In this document: piece by piece, positions 7,022 to 10,389 of the stretch
How the letters are laid out: the number at the start of each line of letters is the position of its first letter
Position numbering within the stretch: the stretch's first letter is position 1
DNA from: an uncultured Clostridia bacterium
GTDB taxonomy: Bacteria > Bacillota > Clostridia > Oscillospirales > Ruminococcaceae
Assembly: GCA_937907305.1 (NCBI GenBank)
Contig: CALERQ010000200.1
Coordinates: 1 to 10,389, forward strand
Length of the DNA stretch: 10,389 bases
Direction of reading: 5' to 3'
Notes under the pieces: generated by a model
What the model was told of the DNA's origin: nothing
The model's database searches: none
The model's input: the letters and a program-made list of their open reading frames with translations, nothing else
Made by a program: the position numbers and the translations under genes

Positions 7022-7816
7022 CTATCCGCCAAAGCGTTCCACGGTGATATAGAAACGGCCCTTTTTGGACAATCCGCCGATCTCTCTTAAAATCAATCTG
7101 CCCTGCCCACGCACCGAAAGGATATCCCCTTCGGCAAGCTGCCTGTCTGGCTTCAGGCACTCGCAGCCATTCAGGCTGACCCGCCCGGCGGCGATGAGCT
7201 CCGCGGCTCTCCCCCGGCTAAGGGAAAAACCGCTGCCGAGAACGGCATCCAACCGCAGCGAAGCAACAGTATCCCGGATGGTCTTCCCATCAGCAGCGGG
7301 GATGCGCAGCTCCGAAAGGGGGAGCTCCACCGGGTGCAGACCGACGCGGCCGGCGCTCAGCCAGTTATCCCGCAGGAAGGGAATGCACTCCCGCAGGGCG
7401 ATGACATCGCAGCCGTTTTCTCCCACAAGAAGATCGCCCAGCACCTCCCGGCGGACGCCCTGGGCCATCAGGCTGCCCAGGATATCCCGATGGGTAAGCG
7501 CCGCACCGTGGCCCCAGCTGACCCGGATAGCGCCAAAGGGCAGCTCCTCTTCCGGGATGCTATCCGCACCCATATAATCCGGCAGAAAGAGGAACAGGCA
7601 GCGCTCGGCATCGGGGTGGCCCCCCATTATCCTATGCGGGGGCGTGCCGCAGCAGACTATCACCTGCTGGGCAATGCCGCGCTGGTGCGGGGTGAGAAAC
7701 ATAGTATGGGTCAGGCGGTTCTGGCGGGCGCACTGTTCCAGCTTATCCGCCACCTGGGCCGCGGTCATGCGGTCTTCGCCGGAAAACGCTCGCAGAAAAT
7801 CTCGGTCTTTGGGCAT
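7022..7816 (-). CDS. ylmH: YlmH-like S4-domain RNA-binding protein
   Basis: Cytoplasmic protein of 264 residues, close to the usual YlmH length. The N-terminal part (DFLRAFSGEDRMTAAQVADK and T38-H44, MFLTPHQ) and the middle part match the YlmH layout, and an S4 RNA-binding domain fills about residues 186-245 (LDAVLGSGFSLSRGRAAELI, GRVSLNG, then LAEGDILSVRGQGR). S4 domains bind structured RNA; YlmH has been linked to cell division gene clusters and, more recently, to rescue of stalled 50S subunits carrying peptidyl-tRNA. The start at 7816 is chosen because AAAGGAG lies 6 nt upstream; the reading frame stays open much further upstream, through element B, but that extension has no family similarity. 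Here it is not beside divIVA, sepF or ileS, its common neighbours. A promoter at 8017-7989 and element B precede it. Confidence 0.9.
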   Translation of the reverse strand: MPKDRDFLRAFSGEDRMTAAQVADKLEQCARQNRLTHTMFLTPHQRGIAQQVIVCCGTPPHRIMGGHPDAERCLFLFLPDYMGADSIPEEELPFGAIRVSWGHGAALTHRDILGSLMAQGVRREVLGDLLVGENGCDVIALRECIPFLRDNWLSAGRVGLHPVELPLSELRIPAADGKTIRDTVASLRLDAVLGSGFSLSRGRAAELIAAGRVSLNGCECLKPDRQLAEGDILSVRGQGRLILREIGGLSKKGRFYITVERFGG

Positions 7817-7822
7817 GGGAGA

Positions 7823-7829
7823 CTCCTTT
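7823..7829 (-). promoter_or_regulatory. Ribosome binding site that fixes the ylmH-like start
   Basis: AAAGGAG is 6 nt before the ATG at 7816. It decides against the much earlier in-frame starts up to 8110, which would make the cloverleaf element and part of the neighbouring transporter's antisense strand coding. Confidence 0.85.
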
Positions 7830-7850
7830 GGAGGGCTTGATGAGGTGAGG

Positions 7851-7931
7851 CGGCCCGCAGGGCAAACCGCTGCAGGCGGTTTCGACGGCGGAGCCGTCGG
7901 TTTCGGCGAAGCCGAAACGCCCTGCGGGCCG
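7851..7931. repeat. Cloverleaf-like intergenic element, copy B
   Basis: A perfect 13-bp outer stem, CGGCCCGCAGGGC (7851-7863) with GCCCTGCGGGCCG (7919-7931), encloses three hairpins with no unpaired base at the junction. Hairpin 1 is AAACCGC/GCGGTTT (7864-7882, 7 bp, TGCAG loop). Hairpin 2 is CGACGGC/GCCGTCG (7883-7899, 7 bp, GGA loop). Hairpin 3 is GTTTCGGC/GCCGAAAC (7900-7918, 8 bp, GAA loop). Copy A has the same plan with different stems. After the outer stem, both copies continue GTAT, a C-rich bit, GCGG and GCAGG; here that flank forms a further hairpin CCTGC/GCAGG (7936-7950). It lies in the probable 5' leader of the ylmH-like gene, 21 nt upstream of its ribosome site. Confidence 0.85.
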
Positions 7932-7988
7932 TATGCCTGCGGTTTGCAGGGGGCTGCGGAAAGAGATTGCCGCCTGCCTTCGTCTTGC

Positions 7989-8017
7989 ATCTTACCACAC
8001 AGCGGGGCAGAATGCAA
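7989..8017 (-). promoter_or_regulatory. Predicted promoter of the ylmH-like gene
   Basis: TTGCAT (8017-8012) and TAAGAT (7994-7989) are 17 nt apart, and TGG precedes the -10 box, giving an extended -10 (TGn). The -35 box is weak and overlaps the end of the upstream terminator's 5' arm region. Transcription would start near 7982 and include element B in a leader of about 165 nt. Confidence 0.45.
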
Positions 8018-8057
8018 GAAAGGCAGCACCCCATCACGGAGAACTGCCTTTCTTGTA
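8013..8057 (-). terminator. Rho-independent terminator of the NSS transporter gene
   Basis: CAAGAAAGGCAG (8015-8026) pairs perfectly with CTGCCTTTCTTG (8044-8055) over 12 bp. In the minus-strand transcript the inner stem GGCAG/CTGCC is followed by TTTCTTGCATTCT, a broken T run. It lies 28 nt after the transporter stop codon. Confidence 0.75.
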
Positions 8058-8084
8058 TGGAAACTGTACCAGAGGAAAGCAAAT

Positions 8085-9488
8085 TTAGCTGAGGGTAGTG
8101 CCGGTGGCAAAGCTGGCCACGATGATGATGATAATGCTGATGGGGGCCAGGTACTTCACCAGGAAACTGTACGCCTTCTTCAGACGGAAGGGCTTGCCGT
8201 CCAGCTCGATCTCGCGGATAGCGTTCTGGGGCTTCCATGCCCAGCCAACAAAGAGGCAGGAACCCAGTGCACAAACAGGGATCATCAGACGGTCGGTGAG
8301 GAACTCCATAAAGTCGCCGAAGATGGGTGTGGTAAGACCGTTCTTGAAGTCGAACCAGATGCCCTTGATATCAAAGGCAGCCTGAGAGCAGGTATACACC
8401 GCGCCAAGGAGGAACATCACCAAGCACAGGATGATGGTAGCGGGGGTGCGCTTCCAGCCAAAGCGCTCGGTCGCAAAGGCTACAACGCCTTCCACCAGGG
8501 AAATGCAGGAGGTAAGCGCCGCGAACAGCAGCAGCAGGTAGAACAGGATGCCAAAGAACTGGCCGCCGGGCATCTGCTGGAACACACCGGCCAGCGAAGA
8601 GAACGCAAAGCCCGCGCCCTTGCCGACGCCTTCCGCACCAAGGGTGGCAAATACGGCGGGAACAATGATGAATCCGGCAATAAGAGCTACCAGGGTATCC
8701 ATGCCACAGATGATAGCGGCATTTTTGGCGAGGTTTTCTTCCTTTTTAAGATAGGAGCCGTAGGTAACCATGATAGCCATACCAAGGCTGAGCGAGAAGA
8801 ACGCCTGCCCCAGTGCCGAAAGCACGGTGCTGAAAGTGACCTTGCTCCAATCCGGGACCAGCATATACTTGAGGCCTTCCCCGGCACCGGGCATGGTAAG
8901 GGAGCGGATAAGCAGGATAATAAGAATGACAAACAGCGCCGGCATACCGATCTTATTGAAGCGCTCGATGCCGCCTTCTACGCCCTTGACAATGATGAAG
9001 CAGGTAATAGCCATAAAGATGGCCGCGAAGATGATGCCGGTAAGCGGGAACCATGTTTCCCCGGTAGTGGCATTGTAGCCCAGCAATGCGTAGAAGTAGC
9101 CCAGCGGATCAGAATAGATCTTGGCAGGCTCGGTGGCATAGCCGGCCACATAGCGAAGCACCCAGCCGCCCACATGGCAGTAGTAGCTGGTGATGATGAA
9201 CGCCACGATAACACCAAACCAGCCGACCCACTTGTAGCCGGGGTGGCCCAGCTTGCCGTAGCTATCGATGGCATTGGCCTGCGCGCCACGGCCGATGGTC
9301 AGTTCCGAGAGCATGACCGGGATGCCAATGAGGAGTACGATAGCAAGGTAGATGAGGATGTACGCCCCGCCGCCGCCTTCGTAGGCCTTGCCGGGGAACT
9401 TCCAGATGTTTCCGAGACCGACGGCCGAACCGGCTGCCGCCAGAATAAAGCCGATCTTGCTGCCCCATTGGGCTCGTTTAGGTTCCAT
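8085..9488 (-). CDS. Sodium-dependent neurotransmitter:sodium symporter (NSS/SNF) family transporter
   Basis: Sodium-coupled uptake carrier of the LeuT-type NSS family, 467 residues with about 11 membrane helices, the common bacterial form. Helix 1 shows GSAVGLGNIWKFP (residues 20-32) with the sodium-site Asn at 27; the following GGGGAYILIY matches the NGGGAF block of LeuT. Helix 3 holds SYYCHVGGW with the substrate-gate Tyr, helix 6 holds GQAFFSLSLGMAIMVTYGSY, and helix 8 holds ALTSCISLVEG with the serine/threonine sodium-site region. The external-gate Arg30 of LeuT is Lys here, and FPY is FPG. Bacterial members transport amino acids; the substrate here is not predictable. The start at 9488 is preferred over 9494 because AAAAGGAG lies 9 nt away from it but only 3 nt from the other. 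It is monocistronic, with its own promoter and terminator. Confidence 0.95.
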   Translation of the reverse strand: MEPKRAQWGSKIGFILAAAGSAVGLGNIWKFPGKAYEGGGGAYILIYLAIVLLIGIPVMLSELTIGRGAQANAIDSYGKLGHPGYKWVGWFGVIVAFIITSYYCHVGGWVLRYVAGYATEPAKIYSDPLGYFYALLGYNATTGETWFPLTGIIFAAIFMAITCFIIVKGVEGGIERFNKIGMPALFVILIILLIRSLTMPGAGEGLKYMLVPDWSKVTFSTVLSALGQAFFSLSLGMAIMVTYGSYLKKEENLAKNAAIICGMDTLVALIAGFIIVPAVFATLGAEGVGKGAGFAFSSLAGVFQQMPGGQFFGILFYLLLLFAALTSCISLVEGVVAFATERFGWKRTPATIILCLVMFLLGAVYTCSQAAFDIKGIWFDFKNGLTTPIFGDFMEFLTDRLMIPVCALGSCLFVGWAWKPQNAIREIELDGKPFRLKKAYSFLVKYLAPISIIIIIVASFATGTTLS

Positions 9489-9534
9489 AGTCATTTTCTC
9501 CTTTTCTATGCACACTGTGGTAATTGTTCCAATC

Positions 9535-9563
9535 ATAATACAAATTTTAATGGATAGCAACAA
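9535..9563 (-). promoter_or_regulatory. Predicted proximal promoter of the NSS transporter gene
   Basis: TTGTTG (9563-9558) and TATTAT (9540-9535, five of six) are separated by exactly 17 nt; transcription would start near 9528, about 40 nt before the start codon. One copy of a 14-bp direct repeat lies in the spacer and the other just upstream of the -35 box. Confidence 0.45.
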
Positions 9564-9584
9564 AAATTTTAATGGATCGTAAAA
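9541..9584 (-). repeat. Tandem direct repeat around the NSS promoter, operator-like
   Basis: On the plus strand AAATTTTAATGGAT occurs at 9542-9555 and again at 9564-9577, a period of 22 bp, about two helical turns. The wider 22-bp units agree at 18 of 22 positions. The placement around the -35 box fits a pair of operator sites for a regulator, but no regulator gene is adjacent. Confidence 0.6.
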
Positions 9585-9658
9585 TTCCGTCGTTTGTGCT
9601 AAAAAACGGAGCATTATTAAGTCTTATTGTGCATATTAACGGTGTTTCCCGAACAACT

Positions 9659-9664
9659 ATTATA
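9659..9664 (-). promoter_or_regulatory. Possible distal -10 box upstream of the NSS transporter
   Basis: A perfect TATAAT stands in the very AT-rich spacer, but no good -35 box is found at 16-18 nt; TTGATA is 20 nt away. It may be chance in AT-rich DNA or a second start giving a leader of about 165 nt. Confidence 0.25.
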
Positions 9665-9731
9665 CATATTGCATAAATTCAATTTATCAATTTTATTATA
9701 ATGATTAAAATTTATAATTGCTTAGGGTAGC

Positions 9732-9760
9732 AAAAAGCACCGGCTGGAACCGGTGCTTTG
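9732..9760 (-). terminator. Rho-independent terminator after the DUF1846 gene
   Basis: AAAGCACCGG (9734-9743) and CCGGTGCTTT (9750-9759) form a perfect 10-bp stem with a six-base loop. On the minus strand it ends in GCTTTTTG shortly after the DUF1846 stop. The plus strand also reads into TTTGTTTTTT, so it could work in both directions. Confidence 0.88.
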
Positions 9761-9764
9761 TTTT

Positions 9765-10389
9765 TTAGGCATGGTAGAGCTTCTTGGTCTGGTATTTCGG
9801 CTCGCAGGTCAGGTTGACCCCCAGCTTGTGATAGACATTCTCATCCACACGGGAGAGGATCACACTGGCATGGGCCTCACACCCGCGCAGCTTACTCAGC
9901 TGCTGCATGGCCAGTGCCGCGGTGGGGTTGGTGGCGGCGCAGATGGACAGCGCGATGAGGATCTCATCGGAATGCAGCCGAGGATTGTGGTTGCCAAGGT
10001 AATCCACCTTCAGGCGCTGGATGGGCTCGATAATGATAGGCGACAGCAGGTGCATCTCATCATTGATACCGCCCAGCTCCTTCAGGGCATTGAGCATAAG
10101 CGCTGCGGAAGGCCCCAGCAGCGAGCTGGTCTTTCCGGTGACGATGCGGCCATCGGGCAGCTCCAGTGCCATCGCAGGTTGGCCGGTCTCCTCCGCTTTG
10201 GCGCAGGCGGCGGCCACCACGGGGCGGTCGGCGGGCGATATATTCAGCTGGTTCATGATGAGCTCCTGCTTATGGATCTCGGCAGGCTCGCTAAGGCCCT
10301 GGCGCACCAGGCAGGCAGTGGCATAGTACCGGCGGATGACCTCCTGCTCCGAGGCACGGCGGCAGGCTTCATCATCAATAATGCAGTTG
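9765..10389 (-). CDS. DUF1846 / UPF0371 family protein (C-terminal part only)
   Basis: The last roughly 207 residues of a protein whose family members are about 500 residues long; the frame is open to the window edge, so the start is outside. Recognisable blocks are NCIIDDEACRRASEQEVIRRYY at the entry, TGKTSSLLGPSAALMLNALK, LLSPIIIEPIQRLK, LGNHNPRLHSDEILIALSIC, AATNPTA and GCEAHASVILSRVDEN, then KLGVNLTCEP near the end. The family is common in Firmicutes and actinobacteria; its biochemical function is not established to my knowledge. The GKTSSLLG stretch looks a little like a nucleotide-binding loop, but it is not a canonical Walker A. The strong terminator just after the TAA and the long spacer to the transporter indicate a separate transcript. 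Confidence 0.92.
   Translation of the reverse strand, partial: NCIIDDEACRRASEQEVIRRYYATACLVRQGLSEPAEIHKQELIMNQLNISPADRPVVAAACAKAEETGQPAMALELPDGRIVTGKTSSLLGPSAALMLNALKELGGINDEMHLLSPIIIEPIQRLKVDYLGNHNPRLHSDEILIALSICAATNPTAALAMQQLSKLRGCEAHASVILSRVDENVYHKLGVNLTCEPKYQTKKLYHA

Noticed and set aside
7851..7931. Element B as a tRNA or CRISPR repeat
   Set aside because: Although cloverleaf-like, it lacks the tRNA T-loop, anticodon-arm proportions and acceptor features, and there is no repeat-spacer array.
7817..8110. N-terminal extension of the ylmH-like frame to 8110
   Set aside because: It would translate the cloverleaf element and a terminator; the internal ATG at 7816 has a good AAAGGAG, and the family similarity begins there.
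7644..9557. Plus-strand ORF of 637 codons opposite the NSS and ylmH-like genes
   Set aside because: It runs antisense through a clear NSS transporter, across a terminator and element B. Its product is rich in His, Asp, Gly and Gln with no family similarity, and has no membrane or domain pattern; it is a GC-bias shadow.
9489..9614. N-terminal extension of the NSS transporter to 9614
   Set aside because: The added residues come from AT-rich promoter DNA containing direct repeats; the AAAAGGAG before 9488 and the family N-terminus fix the start there.

Overview
The window is a stretch of bacterial chromosome in which every supported protein gene lies on the minus strand. The Gram-positive style Shine-Dalgarno sites (AAAGGAGG type), the GC-rich genes separated by AT-rich promoter regions, a SpoVB-type flippase, a YlmH S4-domain protein, a YkvI-type membrane protein and a DUF1846 protein together suggest a Bacillota genome. 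A gut clostridium of the Oscillospiraceae type is my inference; no rRNA or other marker confirms it.

Reading in the direction of transcription (right to left): (1) 10389-9765 is the 3' part of a DUF1846/UPF0371 gene, closed by a strong terminator. (2) 9764-9489 is an AT-rich control region leading into a sodium:neurotransmitter-symporter-family transporter (9488-8085), which ends in its own terminator. (3) 8084-7817 holds a likely promoter and a striking cloverleaf-like GC-rich element (B) upstream of a YlmH-like S4 RNA-binding protein (7816-7022). (4) A terminator-like hairpin occupies almost the whole gap before a YkvI-like membrane protein (6949-5888). (5) A second cloverleaf element (A) lies between it and a SpoVB/MurJ-type flippase (5666-4128), which may be followed by a tiny overlapping ORF. 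(6) After a 314-bp AT-rich spacer with a good promoter and a structured leader comes a complete spermidine/putrescine uptake operon, potA-potB-potC-potD, with overlapping or nearly touching genes. Only the last 20-30 or so codons of potD are cut off by the window edge.

The pot genes form one ABC importer: PotA is the ATPase, PotB and PotC are the membrane channel, and PotD is the extracellular binding protein. The other genes are mostly separate units that share only orientation.

The most unusual content is not protein coding. Two intergenic elements (5755-5842 and 7851-7931) fold on paper into the same design: a perfect 13-bp outer stem enclosing three back-to-back perfect hairpins with almost no unpaired bases. 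Their sequences differ, but the pairing is kept and both have a similar 3' flank. The potA leader also carries a perfect 10-bp inverted repeat whose 3' arm includes part of the potA ribosome binding site, which suggests translational control of polyamine uptake.
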